64,000 nucleotides of DNA. Source: Venturia oleaginea. Taxonomy: Eukaryota; Ascomycota; Dothideomycetes; Venturiales; Venturiaceae. Of this stretch, positions 9,353-19,709 are shown piece by piece. The notes below the pieces were generated by a model. The model searched no databases. It was not told where the DNA came from and saw only the letters and a program-made list of their open reading frames with translations. The position numbers and the translations under genes were made by a program. Numbering within the stretch: the stretch's first letter is position 1; every line of letters starts with the position of its first letter. The DNA lies in contig JABMLP010000015.1 of assembly GCA_013176395.1 (NCBI GenBank), positions 62,001 to 126,000 on the forward strand, in the 5' to 3' direction.

Positions 9353-11434
9353 ATGTATACAGCAGGCAGCTTTGTCCTACTCAAGATGTACACGACGCAT
9401 CTCTTGTACCTATCCTTCCTACCCAGTTGGACGAGGGCTGTAGTCGTGGGAGAGGATTTCCGAACCAAGTGCTTGAAGTTCGAACCTAGATTCGAAAATG
9501 CGAAGGTTGAGCTTATCGAACATTATATCAAGGGCTCGATGGTCGCGTTGCCGTATCGACATCCAACATGTGGTGGGCTTGGGAACTCGGCGATGCTCTC
9601 TCAGGATGTTTGCCGTGTAGCGCTGCGGGTTGATACTTCGGGGCGTTCTGGGATACATTTTGAGGCTTGGTTTCCTGCAACTTATAGCGGGAGAATTTTG
9701 GGTACGGGCAATGGAGGTTTGAATGGATGTAAGTTATCAGCTTCTCACAGCGGGTTCCTCGATTCATGCCCGCATTGTCTTTGGTAGCACTTTTGAGGAC
9801 ATATATTCATGCAACCTCATCGAACCAGAAACCGAGATTGCTAAACTGTTGGTAACGTGGAAGAACCATCCGGCCAGAAATCAAACGATATCGATCTGGG
9901 TTTGACAGAGTTGCATTGAAGTATGTCAATTCTAGGCGGACATGAGTTGATTGTCGGGCTGTAGAACCATCATCTTGCGATTTGCTGAAAGTAGCAGGCC
10001 TTGACTATACCGGCCTTGCATATGGCACTCAACAGCAATTCGCCACCTTTGCTGCCAACAACGGGCACAATGGCTCATCGGGAGTAGAGTTCTACCACAA
10101 TGCAGACGTACTTCACGATTATGCCGACCGATCCTTGCACGTCAGTGTGGTTGTCGGCAAGACATTGGCGCAACAGTTCTACGGGAGCGAACACAAGAAA
10201 TCATACTTCCTGGGCTGCTCTCAAGGAGGTCGCCAAGGCATTGCCAACGCAGAGAAATTCCCGGCTGACTTTGATGGTATAGTCGCAGGGGCACCGGCAT
10301 TGGATTTCAACAACATGGTCTCGTGGCGGGGCTCATTCTTCCCCATCACAGGTGCTACGACATCTCCTGACTTTATTGCACCTGGAACTTGGTCTGGTTT
10401 GATTCATGATGAGGTACTGAAGCAATGTGATGGACTCGATGGGGTGAAAGATGGAATCATCGAGTACCCTGATCTTTGCCAATTCCAAGCTGAGGCTCTA
10501 CTATGCTCGCCCAATAGAGTTACGAATTGCCTAACTTCCAAGCAAGTGGATATCGTCAAGCGCGTCTTCTCTCCCTTCAAACATGGAGATGGAACTCTGA
10601 TATTTCCTGGTCTCCAAGTCGGCAGCGAACAACGGGCCATCGATCAATTGCTAGCAGGGAAACCGTTCAGCGATTCTAAAGACTGGTTTCAGTACGTGGT
10701 TTACTCCAACACAGCGTGGGATCCCGCTACTCTTACAACCAAGGACGCTCGTCTGGCTCAGCAACTGAATCCGTTCAATATCCGTACTTGGCCATCGCCG
10801 CAGGATCTCTTAGAATTCACGAAGAGAGGGAGTAAGATTCTCACATACCACGGTATGCAAGATCAACAAATCACAAGCTACAATACTGCCAGATGGTACG
10901 AATATCTCAGATCAAAAAGCTCGGAAGAGGAGATCGGAAAGTGGCTCAGATACTTTCGTGTCTCAGGAATGTATCATTGCGGTGGTGGACCAGGGGCTTC
11001 AACGATCGGCCAAAGTGCCTCTAAACTTCCCTTCGAGTCGAAATCGAATGTTCTCGCTGCATTGGTCAGCTGGGTTGAAAATGGTGAAGCACTAGAAGAG
11101 CTAGAGGGAACGAAATTGAGTGATGGCGCTGATGCGAAAGTGCTATTTAAGAGGAGGCATTGCAGGTAAGTTTCCTCACTCTCTTGGCCCTCCAACAGCA
11201 AAGAGCGATCAGAAGTTTTAGAAAATCCTGGTTCGAGATCGATATTGTTCAATCTCTAGCAGTCCTCGGAAAATCTCGATTTCCTGATGAAGATGACATG
11301 TAAATATCCGTTATGGAGCTACAGACTAATTCAGTACCAGATATCCCAAACGCAACACATACCGCTCACCAGACGGCTCCAGAGGAAATAGTCTTCCTAA
11401 AGGCTCGATGGCAGACGAATGGAAATGTACTTGA
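9353..11434 (+). CDS. Tannase/feruloyl esterase family secreted esterase
   Basis: Three exons: 9353-9728, 9998-11165, 11341-11434; introns of 269 and 175 bp with GT-AG ends; 545 aa. Joining restores family continuity at both junctions (GGLNGC/LDYTGLAYG and RRHC/RYPKRN), and the protein ends W-K-C-T as many relatives do. The catalytic triad is visible: Ser in GCSQGGRQG, Asp in GMQDQQI, His in MYHCGGGPG; paired cysteines flank it as in the family. Such enzymes hydrolyse feruloyl or galloyl esters of plant material outside the cell. The start is uncertain: ATGs at 9353 and 9386 give a hydrophobic N-terminus that is not a textbook signal peptide, and sequence just upstream looks like a remnant of another membrane protein. 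Which ester it prefers cannot be told from sequence. Confidence 0.85.
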
Positions 11435-11457
11435 AACAATAATCACGATAACTATGG

Positions 11458-12220
11458 TCAGACTTTGCGAAGCAACTTCCCATATAGCTTAGATTTCTTC
11501 ACGCTTCCGATACCCGTGAGATGTAAGCTGAGATCTGACATGTCGGACCCCGCCTTCGGCTTCAATCGCCAAGCCGTATACCCAGAGGCGTCCTGTTGCT
11601 TTTTGTCGGTCGTTTTGCTCATAGAATGAAGTAAATGGCAGAAATCACCGACACACACCATATCTGCTCCTAGAGCCAAAACTTTTACCACATCAGTGCC
11701 ATTACGCACGCCGCTGTCGAATATGGTCACTGTCTTGTCACCTACCGTATATGCAATTTCTGACAGCATGTCTAGGGGTCCGTAACCTGCGTCCACTTGT
11801 CTGCCTGGAAATCATTATCGTGTACTCAAGTTTTTGGGAAGACCGCTCAAATTACCTCCATGGTCCGAGACATGAACCCCGACCATGTCAGCATCAACGC
11901 CGATTGGGCATCTTCTATAGACTGGATTCCTTTCACCACAATCGAAATCTTCCGTTAATATCTCCGAAGACTTAAATTTTCCCAAGTATGTGGCATACCT
12001 GGAATGAAATCTTGCCCAATTGGCCGCCGCTGTTCCGAAGTTTTCTTCAAATTCTTGCCCATATTTCTCTTCGGGCATTTTGTAATACAGCAGATCTTTC
12101 AAACCTAGCGCAACACCCACATTATCCTGTCTCAAGAAAGTAAAATACCCATCATCTTGATCGCCGGGACGCTAACCCCTGATGGTCTTGTATTGGTTGT
12201 GTTCGTTGTCAAGCCAGTAA
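11458..12220 (-). pseudogene. Decayed FMN-dependent 2-hydroxyacid dehydrogenase (lactate monooxygenase-like)
   Basis: Minus-strand pieces match the C-terminal two thirds of FMN alpha-hydroxyacid dehydrogenases: RPGDQDDGYFTFLRQDN, then FHSRYA, TWENLSL, ISIVVKGIQSIEDAQSAL, DADMVGVHVSDHGG, RQVDAGYGPLDMLSEI, FDSGVRNGTDVVKVLALGAD. An intact 51-bp intron (11805-11855) splits DHGG and RQVD, showing descent from a real gene. Damage: TAG at 12172-12174 where the family has Trp (G-W-R-P), TAA at 11955-11957, and at least two frameshifts (before TWEN and after QSAL). The N-terminal third is missing. The enzyme would have oxidised L-2-hydroxyacids using FMN. It converges on the tannase gene, 23 bp apart. 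Confidence 0.8.
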
Positions 12221-13017
12221 AGCTAAAACCACCGATGATCATCTCATTTGCACTGGCGACATCTTCAAGGCAGTACAGTCTTGCGGGCATTATGAAATGC
12301 CAGAAAATCGTTGATATCGGTCCTAGCTTAGAACGGATAATTTGAGTTCTACTATAGGAATGACTCTTTCATTAAAATATCACGGAAACTGGACTTTACT
12401 GACAAACACATTAGCATATGAGCGTTCCTACGTGACTTCATTTCCGAAGTCAGCCATTCGTGACGTCAAATCCTACATCAAGAGGCACAAATATAGACTC
12501 ATTCCTATCTTTTTCGCGAAGATAATTTGCCCGAACCCCTCTATCTACTTCTCGTGCGCGAATTTCTCACATGCCCGACATCTAAGGAAACAGATAAGTA
12601 AGTCAATCTCTTCGCCAGACTATCCACCAAAGCTGCCACGGAAGCGAGCCTGATGCAAGCGACAAAGTCAAGACGTTGCTTCAAACCCACAAACAGCATG
12701 ATTCCAGTGATTGTTACCGATCTAGGAGGCAATAGCTGCAGAAAAGCACCATAGCAGAAATTAACGCAATAGGAGAGTGCCGCTCACGTGGGCGAAAATG
12801 ATCTTTTACGATAAGTTTAAGAAGAGCTGCATGAATCGGAAAGCTGATTTGACGAGCGAAGCTGAGAGAGGAAACTCTCGCCTTTTGAGCAGGGTGTATG
12901 CTGTTTTGGTATTCTCCCTCCTTATACTCTGACGAGATAAAACTTCCTAAAGCCAAGCAGAGAGCGATGGATGATATAAACATAATCATTATTGATACAT
13001 CTCTCGACCAAAACCCC
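12221..13017. other. Intergenic, no supported gene
   Basis: Only short frames without family resemblance. The left part is AT-rich and may contain the eroded N-terminal part of the dehydrogenase pseudogene. The right part is the downstream region of the UstYa gene. Confidence 0.5.
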
Positions 13018-14103
13018 TCACGGAACTGGCGGCGTAATAATATTGCCCCCCAACGGATCCGCATCCTCCGTAACAATCAACTTCCCCTCCCCATCAACAG
13101 GAAACGAAGGTCCTACGCAAAATTAGCACCAAATCATCACCAAAAACGAAAACATGCAAACCAAACTCACCAAAAACCGGATGCACAACCGTAACATTAT
13201 CATAAAGATCAAAACTCCTCTCCGCAGCCCACCCATCAACAACATCCCAATCATAACAATCATGCTCAATCTCAAAATTAGCAAAAGGCCTCCGATTATT
13301 ATCAAGCCAATCATACGTCTGCAACGAAATATCGGCCTTACACATCACCGCCATCCTCAAATTATCGATGCAGTGGTCGAGGTGCTCGGACATGTGGCGC
13401 ATGGGGCGCTCGGTGTAGTAGGAGGGGTAGAAGGCTTGACGGATCATTTTTAGACAGTGCAGTTGGTGGTGGACGTTTAGTTCAGACATGTACATGCCGC
13501 TGTTATCGGAGAGGGGGATGGAGGTGCGGTTTATGGCGCGCAGGTCGGAGGCGGAAACGCGGATATTTGAGTTTTTGACGAGATTAGCCCAGACGGCGTC
13601 GAGGTCTGGACGGGGGGGGCCGCGGTAGGGGTTTAGGGTTGCAATGTCGTCTTTGAAGAGGATTTTTTGGGGGATGTGTGCTGAGCGTGCTGGGGCTGGT
13701 TTGTGATGTTAGTGTCATTGCTTAGAGGTATCAGAGCTGCGAATGTAAACCAGTCTGTCAATTAGTATCGATATCGATAAAAATTGCCAGAAATCTATCG
13801 ATATCGATGTAGACTTAGAAGTGATGAGTTGGTTTCAGCAGTATGTGGAGGGGGCAGAGGTGGAGAGAAAAAGAGCGGCGATGAGACGAGCTTACAATAG
13901 ATTTGGTCCTGATGTTCCGCAGGAGAGACATTGTTGACAAGGACTAAGTATACGAAAGTATAGGAGATAATGATGGTAAGATGGATGAAACTCCAAGGTA
14001 TAGCCATACGTCGTGTATGGGAAGTTTTGACGCCTCGTTCTGCTTGAACGCTCTCGATGTTAAAGTCCTCGTCGCTGAGACGATCGTATTTTGCATTGTC
14101 CAT
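13018..14103 (-). CDS. UstYa/DUF3328 family oxidase-like protein, candidate RiPP-modifying enzyme
   Basis: Three exons on the minus strand: 13896-14103, 13171-13695, 13018-13112; introns 200 and 58 bp with GT-AG ends; 275 aa. One N-terminal transmembrane helix (about residues 34-57) anchors a lumenal domain with the two family motifs HHQLHC (145-150) and EHLDHC (173-178), the HxxHC pairs thought to bind metal. The exon junctions give the usual Y-SPA start of the domain after the helix. Known members (UstYa/UstYb, AprY, PhomYa) carry out oxidative cyclisation of Tyr-containing core peptides in dikaritin RiPP pathways; others act in cyclochlorotine-type pathways. The repeat precursor 1.4 kb away, divergently transcribed, is its likely substrate (inference). 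The first intron carries a near-palindrome of ATCGATATCGAT repeats. Intact, no damage seen. Confidence 0.9.
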
Positions 14104-14596
14104 GGTGACCAGTCAGTGATGAAAGGTTTTTCTATCGTTTGAGACTCAGAAGGGTCTTCATGACGGACAAACGCAGTCTCATAGATGATTGCTAATCATG
14201 CTGATCATGACAATGACACTACGATCAGTGATGGAACATAAGGCTGACAGCCAACCATGGTTTATTCTCGAGGTGACTTCGGCCTTGCCGTTTGTTGTAC
14301 ACGCTCGTAAATCAATGCTACATTATGGCGTCAACAAGCGGAACCGGTACGTGCAACATGGTCGGGAGTTAATTCCGCGAATTTATGGAGGTTCTGAGGG
14401 GTGTACGACCTTTATAAGGACCAATGATGGCCGAGATACGTTACTGCGTGTAACCAAAACTTCAGCGATGGTCCCACAGAATATCACCCGCATAGGGATC
14501 TCACCGCAGGATTAATCAAGCTTTGGTTGATCTCACTGCAGGATTGGCCAAGCTTTAATCAAGCTTTCCACTAAAATCCGGGGCTCGGAGCTTGTG

Positions 14597-15345
14597 CAGG
14601 GCGGTCACGGGAAAATGGACCAGGGTTAGAGGGAAGAAGGGAAATATAGTAGCAAGTCAGCCCTGTAGTGCTTGTGGAGTAGCAACGGGCCGTATTAGGC
14701 TACGCGATGGCAAAAGAAGGCGTATGAATCTCTCCATGCAGCGTTCCAAAGTTCTGGCAATGTGCTCAAAGAATTGCAGGGGGGTCACAGGAAAATGGAC
14801 TATGGTTGAAGGGAAGACGGGTTGTATAGTAGTAAGTCAGCGTTGTATTGCTTGCGGAGAAGCAACAGGCTGTATCAGACTACGCGATGGCAAAGGAAAG
14901 CGCATGGATCTCTCCATGCGGTGTTCCAAAGTTCTGTCAATGTGCTCAAAGAATGCTTGCCAGCAGGCCCTTGTCAGCGAGAAAGTCAGTGGCGATCTCG
15001 GAGTGAGGTATTCGAAAACCGTGATTGGAAATCAATCGCAGAGAATGTGTCAGATCAGCGTCGCCTTCAGCATCAGCAAGGTCGATGGGAAGGAACACAA
15101 AGTATGCGTAGTTCGGCCACAGCTCTTTTGGTTGGCGAGAAAGTCAGTGGCGATCTCAGAATGAGATATTTGACGACCATGGATGGCAAGTAAAAGGGGA
15201 GACTGTGACAAGTCAGAGTCACATTGAGCATCAGAACCGTCTTGGGGAAAGGAAGACAAACCATCGGCAGCTCACAGGTCAGCGTCACATTGAGCATCAG
15301 AACCGTGTTGGGGGAAGAAAGACGAACCATTGGCAGCTCGGTGGA
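14597..15345 (+). repeat. Three sets of degenerate tandem repeats in the divergent promoter region
   Basis: Three successive repeat types fill the spacer between the UstYa gene and the precursor: two 180-bp units (14597-14776, 14777-14956), two copies of a segment starting GCGAGAAAGTCAGTGGCGAT about 158 bp apart (near 14979 and 15137), and two 66-bp units containing CACATTGAGCATCAGAACCG (near 15220 and 15286). The 180-bp units are about 85 percent alike by eye and keep an open frame (a 60-residue repeat ending MCSKN), but that frame has no family match and ends in unrelated sequence, so coding is doubtful. Confidence 0.8.
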
Positions 15346-15384
15346 GCTTTGGAGCCCCGATGTAAGGAAGTTGTTGGATCTGTG

Positions 15385-15390
15385 TATAAA
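15385..15390 (+). promoter_or_regulatory. TATA box of the repeat precursor gene
   Basis: TATAAA 96 bp upstream of the precursor ATG at 15481, directly downstream of the tandem-repeat block. Position suits a pol II core promoter in filamentous ascomycetes. Not experimentally supported. Confidence 0.5.
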
Positions 15391-15480
15391 GACACCAAAT
15401 TCCACAGCGAGAAAATTGACTCAACGCGAGCACTTCACATTCCCACATCTTCAATACCAAGTCCTTCTCTCCAAGTCATC

Positions 15481-16598
15481 ATGCAGTTCTCAGCTCAAAT
15501 CCTTTTGGCTCTTTTGCCTTTGCTCGCAAATGCGGTGCCAGTACCGTCGCAGCGTGAGTCTTTCGAAAACGCGGCCCAAATTTTCAACTCTTCCCCATCT
15601 TGGCCAATATACATCTCTGCAGAGAGTCTCACGGCCCTATATGAATGTCGTTGAACTTCAGGGAAATCTCCAGATTTGGATTCCCAGAAGTTTGACAATA
15701 TCTATCCTAGGTTGAAAGTGCTCGACTCTTTCAGGATATGCATTGGAGACTTATGACCGAGAACCATGCATATGAGACCCGAAAAAGATGCTAACAGTTC
15801 ACAGCAATCCAAGGCTCCGCCATTGCAGCCCGCTCTGAAGAAGCAGACGCTGGTATGAGCTATTACAAACGCGACACGGCCGACGCCGATGCTGGAATGA
15901 GCTACTACCGTCGTGACACGGTCGACGCCGACGCTGGCATGAGTTACTATAAGCGCAACGAGAACGACGCCGACGCTGGCATGAGTTACTATAAGCGTAA
16001 CGAGAACGACGCCGACGCTGGTATGAGTTACTACAAGCGCAACGAGAACGACGCCGACGCTGGCATGAGTTACTATAAGCGCAACGAGAACGACGCCGAC
16101 GCTGGCATGAGTTACTACAAGCGCGACGAGAACGACGCCGACGCTGGTATGAGTTACTACAAGCGCAACGAGAACGACGCCGACGCTGGTATGAGTTACT
16201 ACAAGCGCAACGAGAACGACGCCGACGCTGGTATGAGTTACTACAAGCGCAACGAGAACGACGCCGATGCTGGGATGAGCTACTACAAAGAGAAACGTGC
16301 TCCTGTCGAAGGATCTGTCGCAGAAGCTGATGCTGGTATGAGCTACTACAAGGAGAAGCGAGAGGCGGCTGAAGATTCTGTTGCTGATGCTGACGCTGGG
16401 ATGAGCTACTACAAGAGAGCTGAAGAGGCAGATGCTGGTATGAGCTACTACAAGAGAGCTGAAGAAGCAGATGCTGGAATGAGCTACTACCGACGAGACA
16501 CTGCTGATGCGGATGCCGGTATGAGTTATTACAAGGAGAAGCGAGAAGCTGCCGAAGAATCCATTGCAGAAGCTGATGCGGGTATGAGCTACTACTAG
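15481..16598 (+). CDS. Secreted Kex2-processed repeat precursor, dikaritin-type RiPP precursor candidate
   Basis: Two exons: 15481-15553 and 15805-16598, 251-bp GT-AG intron, 288 aa. Residues 1-18 form a clear signal peptide (MQFSAQILLALLPLLANA); a short leader follows. The rest is 17 copies of (A)DAGMSYY. Sixteen are followed by a dibasic site, KR (11), RR (2) or KEKR (3), and the last by the stop codon. Spacers are mostly NENDAD, DTADAD or EAxx types. Kex2 in the Golgi would cut after the dibasic pairs; the DA/EA dipeptides before the core suit dipeptidyl aminopeptidase trimming. The invariant Tyr-Tyr end offers phenols for oxidative cross-linking, as in ustiloxin and asperipin precursors. 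The adjacent UstYa gene strengthens this. Alternatives: an uncyclised repeat peptide or a pheromone precursor; the latter is less likely because the repeats lack Trp and Cys. Confidence 0.88.
15844..16598 (+). repeat. In-gene tandem repeat, 17 core units
   Basis: Unit length is 42 bp for the first ten copies (14 codons), then 63, 63, 39, 39, 42 and 63 bp. Copies 3-10 are almost identical at DNA level, with mainly silent C/T differences, whereas the later ones differ in spacer length. The core codons vary silently while the AGMSYY residues never change, a sign of selection on the peptide. Confidence 0.93.
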
Positions 16599-17199
16599 CG
16601 GCAAAAAGCAGAAGTAAACTAGGACTAGTGGAGGCTCGCGAGATGACATGGTGCTTGTGTTAGTGGTTAGTAAAGGGATTGTGCAGCGATTGATGGGATT
16701 GGACCACTCTTTGGCAGACTAGATATGAATGATGAAACTTGTCTCTCCTTAAAACACGAGATGTGTTTCGTATGTGATTTTAGTGATAAATCGAGAGCAG
16801 CTGGGACAAGCTGTAAGGGCCGCAGGTAAAGAAGGCAGTCCTCGAGATGAATTAGTGATCAGTCCCGTTTGTTGTCGGTATCCTCAATTCAAATCCGTAT
16901 CTCCAAGATTTCTGTTATATGAGTTCAGAGCCTCGCCAGAAAATCATCGATATTGATCTGGAATCGCGGCGTTTCTGGTCGGAAAGAAAAGTGCTGATGG
17001 TCGTCCTCGTTCGTGAGTCGTGGCAACATCTCAACGCCGGTGGATAGTTGCTCAGTAGTACAAGATGACATTGTTGCTATTACTTTGATGGTGGCGATGG
17101 CGTTTGTGCTGTTTGGTGAGTGCTGTTTGGTGTTGGAGAAAGGAGGAAGATGAGGAAGAGGTGGGAGAAGAGAGAAGAGAGCAATGCACGTGATGCGGA
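16599..17199. other. Intergenic, no supported gene
   Basis: Downstream region of the precursor gene. Only short unconvincing frames; near 17160-17210 the minus strand may still belong to the hypothetical gene to the right. Confidence 0.5.
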
Positions 17200-18189
17200 G
17201 AATTTATACATAGTTGAACGGCAGGCGTTGCACAGCTTCCCACATTCTTGGCCTTTGTTTGGGAAGTAGGACGGCCCGAAATTATTCAGAGTTCCATCGA
17301 AGGTCCCAGTTGCCCTTTTCACCCAGGGCCAATTCCAATTCTGCTTCGCAGCATGCCGTCTTTGCTCCTCCTCGCATACATCTAGTAAGACATTTCGAAG
17401 GTATTTCTCGAAGGATCTATCCTCTGAGCCAGGATCCGAAAGGCTAGGGCGTGGTGACGGTGGAGTAGCAGAGAGCCATGCTGGCCACCGCCTAGTATCT
17501 CGGAATGTCTTCAATGAGCAATCCAACAATCCTCAAATGACGTCTGCTCGTAGTTCTAAGGGTAAAGATACCGACACAGCTTGAACGCAGAACTGTTCTC
17601 TTCACAGCCGCGTACAAAGTACCCATCCTCCGACGGAAACTCTCGTATTCACCAGCTTGTACATAAATGCGCCGTAAAATCCTTGTCATACGGCGCTTCT
17701 CGTTCCTCAACTCGGTGGTCGTCCGCTTCCCTGTTGGCTCGTCCGGCGGGGATGAGGATGGGGATGGGGGCATTCAGAGAAGCTGCCCTTTCATCGGCTG
17801 TGAGCAAGTCACAGCCACAAGACCTATCGATAGCGGGTTCGCTGAAACAATCTTGGGTGTGTAGTCACACAGCAAGTGCTTTCTTCGAGAAGTACTGGTC
17901 TGCTGTCGTCGTGCTCCTGGTTCGAGTGCTCAAACGAAATCGGTATGCAGGCGGGGTGTCGTTGATTAGGGGAAAGTCGAAGGGCATAGCGTGTGGTCTT
18001 GAGGCTCGAGATGGCGGAGGATGTGAGAATAATCGAGTGCTTGCTGGGAGGCAGATTATAGGAGGTTCTTTCGGTGTGCGGGAAGTCTGCCTGGTTGAGA
18101 ACCATGGTACGATATTGAAGGTATTGAATTCTATTTGTGCCGGCCCGCCTGAGCGACATCATTAATGTGGTATGTCCTAATCTGTACAT
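17200..18189 (-). CDS. Unresolved hypothetical gene, several short exons
   Basis: Not recognised. Several exon-like minus-strand frames follow each other: one from 18159 or 18189 (MSLRRAGTNRIQYLQ, basic like a mitochondrial presequence), one near 17640-17840 (PIPILIPAGRA...EADDHRVEEREAPYDKDFTAHLC) or its overlapping frame from 17773, and one from about 17510 (TFRDTRRWPAWLSATPP...NWNWPWVK...CGKLCNAC). Plausible splices exist, for example from SSC into TFRD with AG at 17509/17510, but I could not build a single convincing model. It lies tail-on to SPC25. The limits given are those of the frames, not of a transcript. Confidence 0.35.
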
Positions 18190-18537
18190 CTGGTCTAAGC
18201 CGCATTGTTACTGCGAGGCAATCGATCTGAAGTGTCGTGGTGGGTTATGTTCGAGTCGAGCACGAGCACTAAATTTGAAAGTTGGAAGTTGAAAGTCAGG
18301 AGGAGCAGAAAGACAATTCGAAGAGATTCGTTAGGTATCATTATCGCTAGCAGACTATCCAGGAATCATACGCCAATCATGTTGCCAACGATGAGCAACG
18401 ACAAAACTACCATACGTATGAGTGTCAACGAAGAGATCTCCCAATGTTTGACTCCAGGAGCAGCCAATACGCTCCAACAACAACCATTCCCGAGGTATCA
18501 TCATCTAATCATCCAAACGCCGCCCATATTCAAAGCC

Positions 18538-19397
18538 CTACTTCATACTCTTGACAAACAGCATGCGCATCCCCTTGAAAAACGGTCCCAGCTCACGACT
18601 CTCGTTCAACTTCACCACCTCAGCCTCGACCTCTGAATTTTCTAGCTTGGGATTCGTCTTCAAAACCCTGTATTCCCTCGAACTGGTATCCAGTTCAAAC
18701 CACGCCTCCCTCTCCCAATCCCTCTCACAAACATGCGTGAAGTTGAACTTTAACCGGTCTTCCTGTCCACATCCCGAGATGCCCATACAGAGGTGATCTT
18801 CCCAGAACTGCAGTTCGGGCACATTATGTCTGCTTTGTCCCTGTAGGTATTTTGCATGTTGCGATTGCTGCGATTTGCGCGCTTGCAGTGTTTGTTGGAG
18901 TTGGGCTAGCTCGCTTGTGAGGGTTGAGCGGGAGGAGAGGAGGTTATCGCGATGAGTCTGGAGGTGGGCGATTTGGCTTTGCATTTCTGATTTTTCGGCC
19001 GTTTCTTTCTGGAGAGTGGCAGTGTGAGATTGGGCTTTGAGGGTTTCGATTTCGATTGCGCGGGAGGCTTGTTTTTGGTCCTCTGTTCGCAAGATTAGCC
19101 AAAGCTCATGGTGATTTGGATGCGCTGATGAATGCGCTAGAGTTCTGGTCGTCGGCGCATACCTTGCAGTTCGGTCACATTCATCCTGAACTGATTCCTT
19201 TCCTCCAAAACCCTCTTCCGTCCCTTCTCGATGAATTCATCGAAGCGCGATGTGAAGCGGTTCATGTGCTCGCGCAAATGGTCAAAGTTGAAGTTGACGC
19301 TAGGGAGCTGGTCGGCCATGCTGGGGCCATCTTGGTTGAGGTGGGTGCGCGACATGGATGCGCTGAGAACGGGTTCGTAGGACATTGTGGAGGTCAT
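18538..19397 (-). CDS. SPC25: Kinetochore protein Spc25
   Basis: Two exons: 19163-19397 and 18538-19082, 80-bp intron; 259 aa, normal for fungal Spc25. The N-terminal two thirds is coiled coil (about residues 45-165, heptads through ETLKAQSHTATLQKE and LTSELAQLQQTLQ), ending in the globular C-terminal domain (FNFTHVCERDWEREAWFELDT, VVKLNESRELGPFFKGM). Spc25 pairs with Spc24 in the Ndc80 complex and holds it to the inner kinetochore, linking chromosomes to spindle microtubules. Start taken at the ATG giving MTSTMSYEP; an in-frame ATG further upstream (19502) gives an Asn-rich extension and seems less likely. It is head-to-head with RRN6, the starts 312 bp apart. Confidence 0.9.
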
Positions 19398-19709
19398 TTT
19401 GCTATTATTTCTGTGTGAGACTTGTATTTGTATGGTGTTGGTGATGCGCAGCAGTTTGTTGTTGTTGCTGTTGTTGTTGTTGTTCATGCGAGATGTAAAC
19501 AAACGGGAGCGGGAGCGCTAACACTAATCGAGCCAGATTGTGGGGACTCCTCCCGAGGCGCGAAGATTTTGGCAGGAGCAACCGATCGACCCAAGTTCTT
19601 TCCTCGCGTCAAACCTCGAAAGCAGAAAGCGCACTCGATAATATCCCACCCTTCTTAGCCATCGCCATGATAAGAACCTGCGACCAGTATCAGACTCGAC
19701 CTATCAAGA

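Noticed and set aside
14592..15164. 190-aa plus-strand frame with a 60-aa repeat
   Set aside because: No convincing start, no family match and it ends in unrelated repeats; kept only as a repeat feature.
15481..16598. Alpha-factor-like mating pheromone precursor
   Set aside because: The Kex2 sites and EA/DA dipeptides fit, but ascomycete alpha-type pheromones usually carry Trp/Cys-rich 9-13-mers; this core has neither, and a UstYa gene is adjacent.
15702..16649. 315-aa minus-strand frame across the repeat precursor (VVAHTSVG repeats)
   Set aside because: It is the antisense shadow of the repeat; the plus strand has a signal peptide, intron, TATA box and selected peptide repeat.
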